64,000 nt of DNA from Deltaproteobacteria bacterium. Its GTDB lineage: Bacteria > Desulfobacterota > Deferrisomatia > Deferrisomatales > JACRMM01. The stretch covers positions 1-64,000 of the forward strand of contig JACRMM010000027.1 of assembly GCA_016214985.1 (NCBI GenBank). Reading direction: 5' to 3'. A program made the position numbers and the translations under genes. Under the pieces are notes generated by a model that ran no database searches, was not told where the DNA came from, and saw only the letters and a program-made list of their open reading frames with translations. Positions 55,340 to 63,539 of this stretch are shown here, piece by piece; the first letter of the stretch is position 1, and every line of letters starts with the position of its first letter.

Positions 55340-56263
55340 TCACGGCTTGACCGTCGCGACCAGCGTGCCGGCCTCGGCGCGGACGATCGACCTCTCCAGC
55401 AGGCCGCGGAGCACCTCGTCGTATTTTCGCCGGTACTCGCCCTCGAAGTAGGTGTCGATCGTGTCCGGGAACCAGCGGGTCCCCATGAGTCGGTCGAACA
55501 GCGCGGCTGCGCCCACTCTCGGGCGCATCAGGAGGGTGTAGACGAGAATCCGCTTCAACAGGTCGTCTCCGACGCTCTCCGGACGGGTCAGGTATCCCTC
55601 GAGCCTTCTCTTGGTTCTCGCGACCGCCTCCCGAATCGATGAAAACGGCCTTCCGTGGCCGGGAAAGGCGACCCGGACGTCGAGCGCCTCGATCCTCTCC
55701 AGGGAGGCGAGCCATGCAGAGACCGAGTCCTGCCCCTCGAGGCGGAGGGTGGCGACCGTCGAGCCGGCTTCCAAGAGGGTGTCCGACGAGAAGAGGGCTT
55801 TCTCTCGGCGATGGTAGAGGACGATCCCGTCCGCCGAGTGTCCGGGGGAATGGAGGACTTCAAGCTCATGGGGACCGACGGCGAGGATCTCGCCGTCCGC
55901 GAGGGAGCGGGCGCAGTCGAAGAACTCGGCCTCCTGATCGTAGTAGTCCCACCAGGTCGCCAGACGGTCTGCCTTCTCGACGTAGCCCCGGCCGGCCGGA
56001 TGCAGGGCGACCTCGCACCCGGAGGCCTCCTGGATGACCCGGTTGGCGCCGACGTGGTCGCAGTGGCAGTGGGTGTTCACGATGAGCCGGGTCCGCCCCC
56101 AGTCGATCCCCAGCCGTTCGAGCGACGCCTTCGTCTTGCCGAGCTCCGACGCATAGGCGGTGTCGATCAGGACCGGCGCGTCGGCCCGGTAGGCGAAGTG
56201 ATTCCCGCTCAGGAACCCCCTTTCGATGAAGAAGAGATCCTTCGCTGCCTCGATGGGATCCAT
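55340..56263 (-). CDS. Metallo-beta-lactamase-fold hydrolase (glyoxalase II-like group)
   Basis: A 307-residue cytoplasmic protein without signal peptide. Metal ligands: HxHxDH as VNTHCHCDHVGAN, His in LHSPGHSADGIVLY, Asp in ALFSSDTLLEAGS and His in AFPGHGRPF. The C-terminal helices (YLTRPESVGDDLLKRILVYTLLMRPRVGAAALFDRL) resemble those of MBL-fold hydrolases with a wHTH-like tail acting on acyl-CoA or hydroxyacyl-thioester substrates. Unlike the MBL protein at 52.2 kb it is not exported. It lies 98 bases upstream of the ferredoxin remnant and downstream of the methyltransferase. Confidence 0.88.
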   Translation of the reverse strand: MDPIEAAKDLFFIERGFLSGNHFAYRADAPVLIDTAYASELGKTKASLERLGIDWGRTRLIVNTHCHCDHVGANRVIQEASGCEVALHPAGRGYVEKADRLATWWDYYDQEAEFFDCARSLADGEILAVGPHELEVLHSPGHSADGIVLYHRREKALFSSDTLLEAGSTVATLRLEGQDSVSAWLASLERIEALDVRVAFPGHGRPFSSIREAVARTKRRLEGYLTRPESVGDDLLKRILVYTLLMRPRVGAAALFDRLMGTRWFPDTIDTYFEGEYRRKYDEVLRGLLERSIVRAEAGTLVATVKP

Positions 56264-56371
56264 GAGTGCCTCCGTCTGTACCGGTCCGGCAAGGGAAGCT
56301 CGAACACCTGCGCCTCTTATTTCGCAGGGGAGTCGCCCTGGACAGACTGGCTCTTCATCGGTTGCCTCCGT

Positions 56372-57166
56372 TCATCGCTTCACTGCCTCCACCTCGAGCC
56401 GTACCATCCGCACGGCGCACCGGCCCTCGGCGTCGGCCGGGTGGCGCGCGAGGTAGGCCCCGGCCAGGGCTGAGACGAAGGCGGACCTTCGGTCTTCAGG
56501 CACGCGCTCGGTGTACGGGAGCCAGGTCGTTCGGATCCAGCCCTCGAAGGTCTCGCGGTTTGAATGTATCGCCTCCTTGGGGATCAGCTCGACCCGAACC
56601 GCCGCCAGCCCGGCCTCGGCGAGCCAGGGAGCGTACTCCTCGGGGCCGTAGAACCCATAGGGAAACGAAAACTCCCCGAAGGAGGGGGCCCAGGCGGGTT
56701 CGGCCAGGAGACGATCCGCGGCCGCCACCACCTCGCCGGCGTTTCCCCGGCCGCCCATCTGGAGGAGCGCCAGGCCCCCAGGCACCAGGGCGCGCCGGAT
56801 GCCGGCGAGCACGGGCCGGTGGTCGAGCACCCAGTGGAGGGCGGCGCTCGAGAAGACGACGTCGACCTCCCCCTCGAACGGCAGCGCCCGGGCGTCGGCC
56901 TCGTGAAACCAAAGGTTGGAGTGGTGTTCCGTAGGAAACCGCTCCCGAGCCAGCGCGATCATCTCCGCAGAGTTGTCGATGCCGACGACCCGCCCCCACG
57001 GCACTCGCGCAGCAAGCTCTGCAGTCATCTTGCCGTCACCGCAGCCGAGGTCGAGAATCCGCTCGGTGCCCCGGAGCGCGAGCTTGCTAATCAACTCCTC
57101 GGCCCAACCCCTCTGGACCTCGGAGTGGCGCGCGTAGTCATCGGCATTCCACCGGGCGTCACTCAT
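56372..57166 (-). CDS. SAM-dependent methyltransferase (trans-aconitate-methyltransferase-like)
   Basis: A 264-residue class I methyltransferase. The start is MSDARWNADDYARHSEVQ; motif I is ERILDLGCGDGKMT, followed by motif II/post-I VVGIDNSAEMIALAR, and SSAALHWVLDHRPVL with PGGLALLQMGGRGN, the Tam-like arrangement. A C-terminal lid (EGWIRTTWLPYTERVP) completes the fold. The substrate is a small acid or other acceptor, unknown. Its start overlaps the 3' end of a hydrolase fragment. A broken second copy lies at 62.55-63.19 kb, with about three quarters of residues identical by eye; this copy is the complete one. Confidence 0.88.
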   Translation of the reverse strand: MSDARWNADDYARHSEVQRGWAEELISKLALRGTERILDLGCGDGKMTAELAARVPWGRVVGIDNSAEMIALARERFPTEHHSNLWFHEADARALPFEGEVDVVFSSAALHWVLDHRPVLAGIRRALVPGGLALLQMGGRGNAGEVVAAADRLLAEPAWAPSFGEFSFPYGFYGPEEYAPWLAEAGLAAVRVELIPKEAIHSNRETFEGWIRTTWLPYTERVPEDRRSAFVSALAGAYLARHPADAEGRCAVRMVRLEVEAVKR

Positions 57167-57490
57167 GGCTCGCCCCTTTCGTCGTCGGTAGCGCGGGTGT
57201 CTGTCCGTCAACCTTCGCGAGGCGGAGCCTCTCCGACAGCACCCGCTCTCCCACCCGCGGGTCTGCAAGGTCCAGACAGTGGCGCGCTTCGGGAACGAAG
57301 AGATAGGTGCCGTTGGCGAGCCGGTGCCCGGAGTCGTGCAGGACCCCGGCCGACGGGTCTTCGCCCCCCTCCACGTAGACGACCGGCACGGCGGAATGGT
57401 CGAGGGCTTCCCGAGCCGAGGGCCTGGGCCCGGTTGCGGCCGCGGGTTCGGCGCCGAAGAGGTCGCGGCACTCCTCGGCGGCGCCGTCTG
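57159..57490 (-). pseudogene. Alpha/beta-hydrolase C-terminal fragment, copy 1
   Basis: Just upstream of the methyltransferase and in the overlapping arrangement, the frame encodes the end of an alpha/beta hydrolase: VPVVYVEGGEDPSAGVL, GHRLANGTYLFVPEARHCLDL, ADPRVGERVL. The catalytic His region (ARHC) is present; the nucleophile half is missing. Upstream similarity to the second copy (63.2-63.5 kb) continues through CRDLFGAEPAAATGPRPSAREAL and stops near 57490, at a C-rich repeat (CCCCAGTCCCCCCCGTCCCC). It is a truncated duplicate. Confidence 0.6.
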
Positions 57491-57579
57491 GTGCCTGTCC
57501 CCAGTCCCCCCCGTCCCCAGTCCCCCCCGAACCGTCGGCCCCCTCTCCTCAGCCCATTCAAGGGGCCAAGGTTCCTCCG

Positions 57580-58259
57580 TCACTCGCCCACCGACAGACT
57601 TCGCAGCACCGACAGCTCCCGAAGCTCGATGCGTCCCCGACCTGTCGTCACGGCGCCCCGCCGGTCGAAGTCGCCCAGCAATCGGCTGACGACCTCGCGG
57701 ACCGTGCCCAACTCCGAGGCGAGCTCCTCGTGGGTCGCGGCGATGACCGTGGACGTCTTACCCGGGGCCCCCAGGCGACGAAGCAGCAGGTCGGCAAGGC
57801 GCCGGTCCATCCTTCGAAACGCGATCTCCTCGACCAATGCCATCACGTCCATGAGCCGGCGCGCCATGGTCTCGAAGAGAAACGTCCGAACCTCCTCGGA
57901 GTCTCCGGCCCACTCCCGCACCCTGGCGGCTGGGATCACCAGCGCCTCGGCAGGGGCCTCTACCACGCCCGTGGCCACCGCCGGGGCGTTCAGAGTGACC
58001 GAGAGCATATTGACCAAGCAGGTCTGCCCCTCCTCGACGTGGTAGAGGGTGATCTCCCTGCCGTTGGGGCCGAGCTTGAAGACTCGGATGTCGCCGGCTC
58101 CCAGCAGCGCGAAGTGGTGGCAGGGGTCGCCCTCTCGAAAGAAGAAGGCCCCGACGGGGGGAGGGTCGCGCGTTGGGCCGCTTCCGCGACAGAAGACTGA
58201 AGAGGCAAGGGGGACTTTCGGTAGAAACTGAACTTTTCGAGGATGGAGCGCTTGTCCAT
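57580..58259 (-). pseudogene. Crp/Fnr-family regulator (Dnr/HcpR-like), frameshifted near the N-terminus
   Basis: About 227 residues in two frames. The first 35 residues (MDKRSILEKFSFYRKSPLP ... EAAQRATLPP) lie in one frame; the rest (VGAFFFREGDPCHHFALLG ... ) in another. Adding one base to the six-G run at about 58155-58160 (plus-strand) restores a normal cNMP-type sensor domain (GREITLYHVEEGQTCLVNML), a dimerisation helix and a winged HTH (THEELASELGTVREVVSRLLGDF). The recognition helix has E-x-x-S-R as in Fnr, which reads TTGA half-sites. The N-terminal Fe-S cysteines of Fnr are absent, so a Dnr/HcpR-type sensor is more likely. Slippage, mutation or sequencing error are all possible. Confidence 0.8.
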
Positions 58260-58414
58260 GAATCAACCTCCTCGGCGGCAAAATTCCTGGCGCAAGGGCA
58301 GTGACGCGGTAGCCTACCCCCGACACAGCGAAGCAAAAAGGTATGGAGCCCCAAGGCATTCCGATGCCCTCCCGACGAACGAAGCGCCAGGCAGAACAAG
58401 AGAAAACTCCGACT

Positions 58415-58458
58415 CGGTGACTTGGGTCACCGACGGGGCGTCCCGTGTCTGCTAGGAA
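58415..58458 (+). promoter_or_regulatory. CRP/FNR-type palindrome at -41.5 from a TAGGAA -10 element
   Basis: A perfect palindrome CGGTGAC-TTGG-GTCACCG (58415-58432) contains GTGA-N6-TCAC. On the plus strand TAGGAA at 58453-58458 is a plausible -10, which puts the start near 58465 and the palindrome centre at -41.5. Transcription would run toward the propeller/PKD gene after a leader of about 350 bases. The site lies between this unit and the Crp/Fnr gene, which is divergent and begins 156 bases to the left. Confidence 0.6.
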
Positions 58459-58605
58459 GAGAAATGGGCAACCATCAGGTGGCGCCGGTCTCGTCGGACA
58501 CGAGTTTCCGGCAGGGAACCGTCCCCGAGGACGACGACAACGGGGAGTGGGGGGGGGAAAGAAGACAATGGAGTCAGCCCCCCCGGGGCTTGGGAAATCT
58601 GGTTT

Positions 58606-58628
58606 GCGGCCTTCGCCAGGAAGGCCGC
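58606..58628. other. 9-bp perfect hairpin in the long leader
   Basis: GCGGCCTTC-GCCAG-GAAGGCCGC lies between the predicted start site (58465) and the propeller gene. It could be a terminator/attenuator or an RNA structure; no T run follows. Between it and the gene I see no further clear feature apart from a GCGGCCGC pair. Confidence 0.45.
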
Positions 58629-58816
58629 GTGAAAGACAAACTCAACTCCGGGGGCGGCCGCGCTACAGGCTGTTGAGTGCTATTGTCTTGTTGGTCATAG
58701 CGGCCGCAACAGGAAAGGTAGTCAGGCATGAAGTGGCGTCCCGTTGGGACAGGCTGCACCCAAGAGGATCTGGAAACAGAGGGGAAACCCCTCAAGAAGG
58801 AGAGGAGCGCGTGCTA

Positions 58817-61060
58817 ATGAACAGAATCATGACCTCAATGAGGATGCGCTTTACGGTGCGTCACCTATACTGGGCTGCCTGTGCCCTGTCGCTCGTGGTG
58901 CAGGCGTTCAGTGCCGGCCCGGGCGCCGCTGCGACCACGCTTCCGGTGCTGTGGACCGCCGGGGGCCACTCCGCGGGCGCCGACTCAGCGGGACAGGCAG
59001 CGCGTATGGCCGTCGATAGGTCCGGCAACGTGACCGTGGTCTCCGGGCCTGGATTCTATACAGCGATGGTGGTCACCTCGTACACGTCGACGGGAACGCT
59101 GCGGTGGCAGCGCACGGTCGCGCCGCTCTCCGGAACGATGTCCGCAAACTGGGTGGCGGCGGCGCCCAACGGCGATGTCGTCGCGCTGGGTTCCACCGCC
59201 GACTCGCACGGAAACGCGTACGCCATCACACTGGTGCGATTTGGGTCCGACGGCGCGCTCCGGTGGCGGATCGACCCACCGGTCACTATTTTCAGGTCGT
59301 CGGTTGGGCGACTGGTCGTCGACGAAGCAGGCAGCACCTACGTGACGTACAACAACGCGGTGGCAAAGTACAGCGCCTCCGGCGTCCTGGTGTGGACGAA
59401 TACGATTCCGGCAGGCTTCACGACGTCGCTGGCGCTGGGCCCGGACGGTTCCGACGCGGTGGTGACGGGCAACTTCTGGGGCAGCTTCAATTCCGTCATC
59501 GGTTCCTTCAACGCCACAACCGGTGCCAGCAGGTGGGTGGCGACGGGCGTCGAAACATCCAATGACGTGGTCGTTGGAAGCGGGCGAGTGTATGTGACCG
59601 GCCAGAGCTACACGGGTGCGGGCACTCCCGCACTCGCCTACTTTCTTACCGTTGTTTCGTATGACCGGGCGACCGGAGCGAGGCAATGGCGCACGGATTC
59701 CAGTCCGGGGAGCCTCGCCATGGCCGTCGGGCAGCGTATCGCCCTGGCTCCGGACGGCGGCCTGGTGGCCACCGGCTATACATCACCCGGGGGGTACACC
59801 GACTGGTGGACCGTGGCCGTGGAAGCCGACGGCGTGATCAGGTGGCAGGTGCTCCGCGACCGCGCCCCCTATCCGGACGAGATGCCGTCCGTCGTCTTTG
59901 TGCTTGCCGACGGAACCACCGTGGTGTCCGGCCTTGGAGGACCGCTGCAGGGGCCGACCCCAACTGGGATGTCCTACCCGCAGGGCGTGACGGCAGGTTA
60001 CAGCCCCAGCGGAACCCTGCTCTGGGAGGGTTTCTCCACATTGCCGACGGTTTGGGCTGCGGCGCTCCCAAGCGGTGACGTGTGTGCCACCGGCGGGTAC
60101 GACGCGTTCATTACGTGCTTTCAGGTTCCTGGCGCGGCAAATTTCCAGCCGGTGCTGACCGCGACTCCATTGAGCGGCCCCGCACCCCTCACCGTGGACT
60201 TCACGAGATCGGTCACCACCGACCCGAACGGCACCCTCATCAGCTTCGTCACGCTGGAATATGGGGACAGTGCCCCGGGCACTTCGGGCACTCTCGATTT
60301 TGGAGACGGCACACAGACATTCGCCCTCAACAAGACCTCGAGCCACACCTACAACACCGCCGGGACGTACACCGCCAGGTTGACGGTGTTCTACAGCAAC
60401 GGCGCCAGTGTCAGCAGAACGGCCAGCATCGCCGTCAGCCCCAGCGTGACCCCGGCGCGGCCGCCGCTGATAACGGCGTCGCCCGCGAGCGGCACGGTCC
60501 CCCTGACCGTCACCCTGACCAACTCCGCCGCGAGCAATCCCCCGCTCATCAGTTCCTACACGGTGGACTATGGGGACGGTGCCAGCGACCAGTTCATCTT
60601 GAATGCCGGAGACGGCGTCCCCGCATTCAACAGCAGTATAAGCCACACCTACACCGCAGCCGGCACCTACAACGCCACGCTGACTGTGTTTTACGCCGAT
60701 GCCACCAACGCCAGCGACACGGTCTCGATCACCGTAAACCCCGTAGCTACCAAGACGATGCGGAGCACCGCGATCAATCTGTCGGCCACCCTGCAGCGGA
60801 ACAAGGTCAACGCAATCGGCACCGTCGTTGTCCGGAGCAACGACGGCGCGGCCGTGCCCGGCGCGGTCGTCTCGACAACCTGGAACCGCCCCGGCGGTAC
60901 GACCCTTACGCAGACAGCTACGACAAACTCGACCGGTAGCGCGAAGTTCAGCACCGGCGGCGGCCGTGGCACCTACACGCTGACGGTGGACGGCGTCAGC
61001 AAGACGGGATACAGCTTCGACAAGGCCAACAGCGTATTGAGCAAGAGCGTCACGAAGTAG
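58817..61060 (+). CDS. Exported beta-propeller protein with two PKD domains and an Ig-like C-terminus
   Basis: A 747-residue protein starting at ATG 58817 with AAGGAGAGGAG upstream. After a signal sequence (ACALSLVVQAFSAGPGAAA) it has repeated strands of PQQ/SBBP-type propeller blades (GNVTVVSGPGFYTAMVVTSY, RWQRTVAP, GDVVALGSTADSHG, ...). From about residue 440 there are two PKD domains (PLSGPAPLTVDFT ... SSHTYNTAGTYTARLTVFYSNG; and SPASGTVPLTVTLTN ... SHTYTAAGTYNATLTVFY). The last 90 residues form an Ig-like domain ending without an anchor. Codon use appears less GC-biased than nearby genes. It may be a surface or extracellular binding protein. The peroxidase gene follows after 80 bases. Confidence 0.8.
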   Translation: MNRIMTSMRMRFTVRHLYWAACALSLVVQAFSAGPGAAATTLPVLWTAGGHSAGADSAGQAARMAVDRSGNVTVVSGPGFYTAMVVTSYTSTGTLRWQRTVAPLSGTMSANWVAAAPNGDVVALGSTADSHGNAYAITLVRFGSDGALRWRIDPPVTIFRSSVGRLVVDEAGSTYVTYNNAVAKYSASGVLVWTNTIPAGFTTSLALGPDGSDAVVTGNFWGSFNSVIGSFNATTGASRWVATGVETSNDVVVGSGRVYVTGQSYTGAGTPALAYFLTVVSYDRATGARQWRTDSSPGSLAMAVGQRIALAPDGGLVATGYTSPGGYTDWWTVAVEADGVIRWQVLRDRAPYPDEMPSVVFVLADGTTVVSGLGGPLQGPTPTGMSYPQGVTAGYSPSGTLLWEGFSTLPTVWAAALPSGDVCATGGYDAFITCFQVPGAANFQPVLTATPLSGPAPLTVDFTRSVTTDPNGTLISFVTLEYGDSAPGTSGTLDFGDGTQTFALNKTSSHTYNTAGTYTARLTVFYSNGASVSRTASIAVSPSVTPARPPLITASPASGTVPLTVTLTNSAASNPPLISSYTVDYGDGASDQFILNAGDGVPAFNSSISHTYTAAGTYNATLTVFYADATNASDTVSITVNPVATKTMRSTAINLSATLQRNKVNAIGTVVVRSNDGAAVPGAVVSTTWNRPGGTTLTQTATTNSTGSAKFSTGGGRGTYTLTVDGVSKTGYSFDKANSVLSKSVTK

Positions 61061-61140
61061 TCAACGCGGCCGCAGGTGAGTGGCACGAGAACGATTGGCG
61101 GGGCCGCGCCGGCCCGAAGACGGAGCCTTGGAGGTCTACC

Positions 61141-62556
61141 ATGGGACAGCGGTTCGTTTCTTCCACTCTTCGCAATTCGGCGTTGTACCTCTTCGCGGCG
61201 ACGATGATCTGTCTCGTTGGGTTTCAGAGTGCCGAAGCGGGCAGACTCAAGTCGGTGGACCAGGAACTCTATGGAGCGCTTGCGAGGCACGGATTCACTG
61301 GGACCATAGAGGAGACGTTCCAGCAGAAGCTTGGTCGTCCGATCGACAAGAAGCGCGCCAACCTGGGTCGGCTCCTCTGGTTCGATATCGTTGGCGGTTT
61401 GAACGGCGACAACACCTGTGGTGGTTGTCACTCGCCGACCAACGGCTTCGGAGACACCCAGCCGATCGCCATCGGCATCGACAACAACTTTGTCGTCGGC
61501 CCGAACCGGAACGGTCCGCGCAATCAACGTCGCACACCGCTCGCAGCCAACGCGGCGTTGTATCCCACGCTGATGTGGAATTCGCGGTTTGCTGCGGTGT
61601 CAGGCGATCCGTTCGACAATAGCGGCGGATTCGAGTTTCCGCCTCCCGAGGGATTTTCGCTGTCGTATCTACCGCACCTGCTGGTCGCGCAGGCGTTTAT
61701 TCCGCCCGCCGAGCGCGTCGAGGTCGCCGGGTTCAGCTTTCCAGGCAACAGCGACGACATCCGACGCGAGGTAGTGCGCCGCCTCAACCAAATCAGCGAG
61801 TATGTGAAGTTGTTCGGCCAGGCGTTCCCGGAGGTCGCGGCCGGAGAACCCATCAACTTCGACCACTTCTCGAAGGCAATTGCCGAGTTCGAGTTCACCC
61901 TGGTTTTCGCCAACGCGCCGCTCGACCGCTTCGCCCGGGGCCAGCGCAATGCGTTGACGGAGTACCAGAAGAGGGGCGCCCTGCTCTTCTTTGGGAAAGC
62001 GGGGTGTGTGCAATGTCACCAAGTGGCAGGGCCGTCCAACGAGATGTTCAGTGACTTCAAGCAGCACGTGATCGGAGTCTCGCAGGTCGTCCCTTTGGGC
62101 GGGAACGTGGTATTCGATGGGCCGGGCGCCGATGAGGACTATGGCCTCGAGCAGGTCACCGGAAACAGTTCAGATCGCTACCTGTTTCGGACGGCGCCAC
62201 TGCGCAACGTTGCGGTCATGCCGGCCTTCATGCACAACGGCGCCTTCGTGCGACTTGAGGACGCCATTCGCCACCACCTGGACCCCGAAAGTTCGGCACT
62301 CAGCTACAATCCGGGCGCACTCCCGCCGGATCTGCAGGGGCCCCTCGGACCGATTGAACCTGTCCTCGATCGGCTTGATCCGCTGCTACGGACGCCCATC
62401 GTGCTCTCCGACGACGAGTTCTCCGATCTCGTCGGCTTCGTGAGGTACGGTCTGCTTGATCCGCGTGTATTACCCGAGCACTTGAAGAAGCTCGTTCCGA
62501 ACCGAGTGCCGAGCGGAAGCCCGACGCTCATGTTCGAGTTCCAGAAAGAACACTAA
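61141..62556 (+). CDS. Di-haem cytochrome-c peroxidase/MauG-family protein
   Basis: A 471-residue periplasmic protein with signal peptide (LYLFAATMICLVGFQSAEA). Two CxxCH haem sites are visible: NTCGGCHSPTNGFGD at about residue 96 and AGCVQCHQVAGP at about 281. The core patterns LGRLLWFD, RRTPLAANAALYPTLMWNSR, FRTAPLRNVAVMPAFMHNGAF and LVGFVRYGLLDP are those of the CcpA/MauG family, which reduces peroxide or oxidises substrate via high- and low-potential haems. A longer insertion (residues 150-230) marks it as an unusual subgroup. It follows the propeller gene by 80 bases and may be regulated with it. Confidence 0.9.
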   Translation: MGQRFVSSTLRNSALYLFAATMICLVGFQSAEAGRLKSVDQELYGALARHGFTGTIEETFQQKLGRPIDKKRANLGRLLWFDIVGGLNGDNTCGGCHSPTNGFGDTQPIAIGIDNNFVVGPNRNGPRNQRRTPLAANAALYPTLMWNSRFAAVSGDPFDNSGGFEFPPPEGFSLSYLPHLLVAQAFIPPAERVEVAGFSFPGNSDDIRREVVRRLNQISEYVKLFGQAFPEVAAGEPINFDHFSKAIAEFEFTLVFANAPLDRFARGQRNALTEYQKRGALLFFGKAGCVQCHQVAGPSNEMFSDFKQHVIGVSQVVPLGGNVVFDGPGADEDYGLEQVTGNSSDRYLFRTAPLRNVAVMPAFMHNGAFVRLEDAIRHHLDPESSALSYNPGALPPDLQGPLGPIEPVLDRLDPLLRTPIVLSDDEFSDLVGFVRYGLLDPRVLPEHLKKLVPNRVPSGSPTLMFEFQKEH

Positions 62557-63189
62557 AAAGCGTCTCGCACCTCCTCGCGGCTCGGATACAGGGCGTCTTT
62601 GGGAATGAGTTCGACCAGCACAGCCATGAGCCCGGCCCTGGCAAGCCAAGGGCGGTACTCCTTGGGGCCCCAGAGGCCGCAAGGGAAGGCGAAGCGGTCG
62701 AAGCGCCGAGCCCATTTGGGTTCCGCCAGCAGCCTCTCGGCGGCCGCGAGGACGTTGCCGGCGTTTCCCCGGCCGCCCATTTGGAGGAGCGCCCGGCCCC
62801 CAGGCACCAGGGCGCGCCGGATGCCGGCGAGCACGGGCCGGTGGTCGAGCACCCAGTGGGGGGCGGCGCTCGAGAAGACCACGTCGAACTCCCCCTCGAA
62901 CCGCAGCGCCCGGGCGTCGGCCTCGTAAAACCGGAGGTTGGGGTGGCGGTTGGGCGGGAACCGTTCTCGGACCAGAGCAATCATCTCCGCGGAGCTGTCG
63001 ACGCCGACGACCCGCCCCCGCGGCACTCGCGCCGGCAAGCTCTGCGGTCACCTTGCCGTCACCGCACCCGAGGTCGAGGACGCGCTCGGTGCCGTGAAGT
63101 GCGAGCTTGCCGATCAACTCCTCGGCCAAACCCCTCTGGACCTCGGAGTGGCGCACGTAGTCGGCGGCGTTCCAGCGGCTTTCACTCAC
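62553..63189 (-). pseudogene. Methyltransferase, broken duplicate (copy 2)
   Basis: Starting at GTG 63189, the frame gives SESRWNAADYVRHSEVQRG and motif I (ERVLDLGCGDGKVT), but the frame breaks near 63036: GAGCTTGCCGGCGCGAG here has one base more than the GAGCTTGCTGCGCGAG of the intact copy. The other frame then continues ARVPRGRVVGVDSSAEMIALV to YPSREEVRDAF and stops at 62553, where the intact copy goes on for another 60 residues. It is therefore both frameshifted and truncated, ending at the cytochrome gene's stop. Confidence 0.8.
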
Positions 63190-63520
63190 GGCTCGCCCCT
63201 TTCGTCGTCGGTCGCGCGGGTGGCGGTCCGTCAATCTTCGCGAGGCGGAGCATCTCCGACAGCACCCGCTCTCCCACCCGCGGGTCTGCAAGGTCCGGAC
63301 AGTGGCGCGCTTCGGGAACGAAGAGATAGGTGCCGTTGGCAACGCGGTGCCCCGGGTCGTGCAGGACCCCGGCCGAGGGGTCCTTGCCTCCCTCCACGTA
63401 GACGACCGGCACCGGCGCGTGGTCGAGGGCCTCCCGCGCCGAGTGCCTGGGCCCGGTTGCAGCAGCGGGGCCGGCGCCGAAGAGGGCGCGGCACTCCTCG
63501 ACGGCGGCGTCGGCCGAAGG
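63182..63520 (-). pseudogene. Alpha/beta-hydrolase C-terminal fragment, copy 2
   Basis: A near-identical match to the fragment at 57.16-57.49 kb: PVPVVYVEGGKDPSAGVL, GHRVANGTYLFVPEARHCPDL, DPRVGERVLSEMLRL. It overlaps the start of the broken methyltransferase in the same way as copy 1. Upstream of about 63520 the similarity to copy 1 stops and the frame becomes part of a different protein. The N-terminal half of the hydrolase is absent here too. Confidence 0.6.
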
Positions 63521-63539
63521 AGGCAGAAGTCCCTGGGGG

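Larger units (their letters stand above)
56530..63510. repeat. Direct segmental duplication: hydrolase-tail plus methyltransferase module
   Basis: Two direct copies on the minus strand, about 56530-57490 and 62553-63510, share the alpha/beta-hydrolase tail, the overlapping gene junction and most of the methyltransferase. They flank about 5 kb with the Crp/Fnr regulator, the propeller/PKD gene and the peroxidase gene. The copies are recognisable at DNA level but have diverged by substitutions and indels. The coordinates give the span that includes both copies. Confidence 0.7.
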
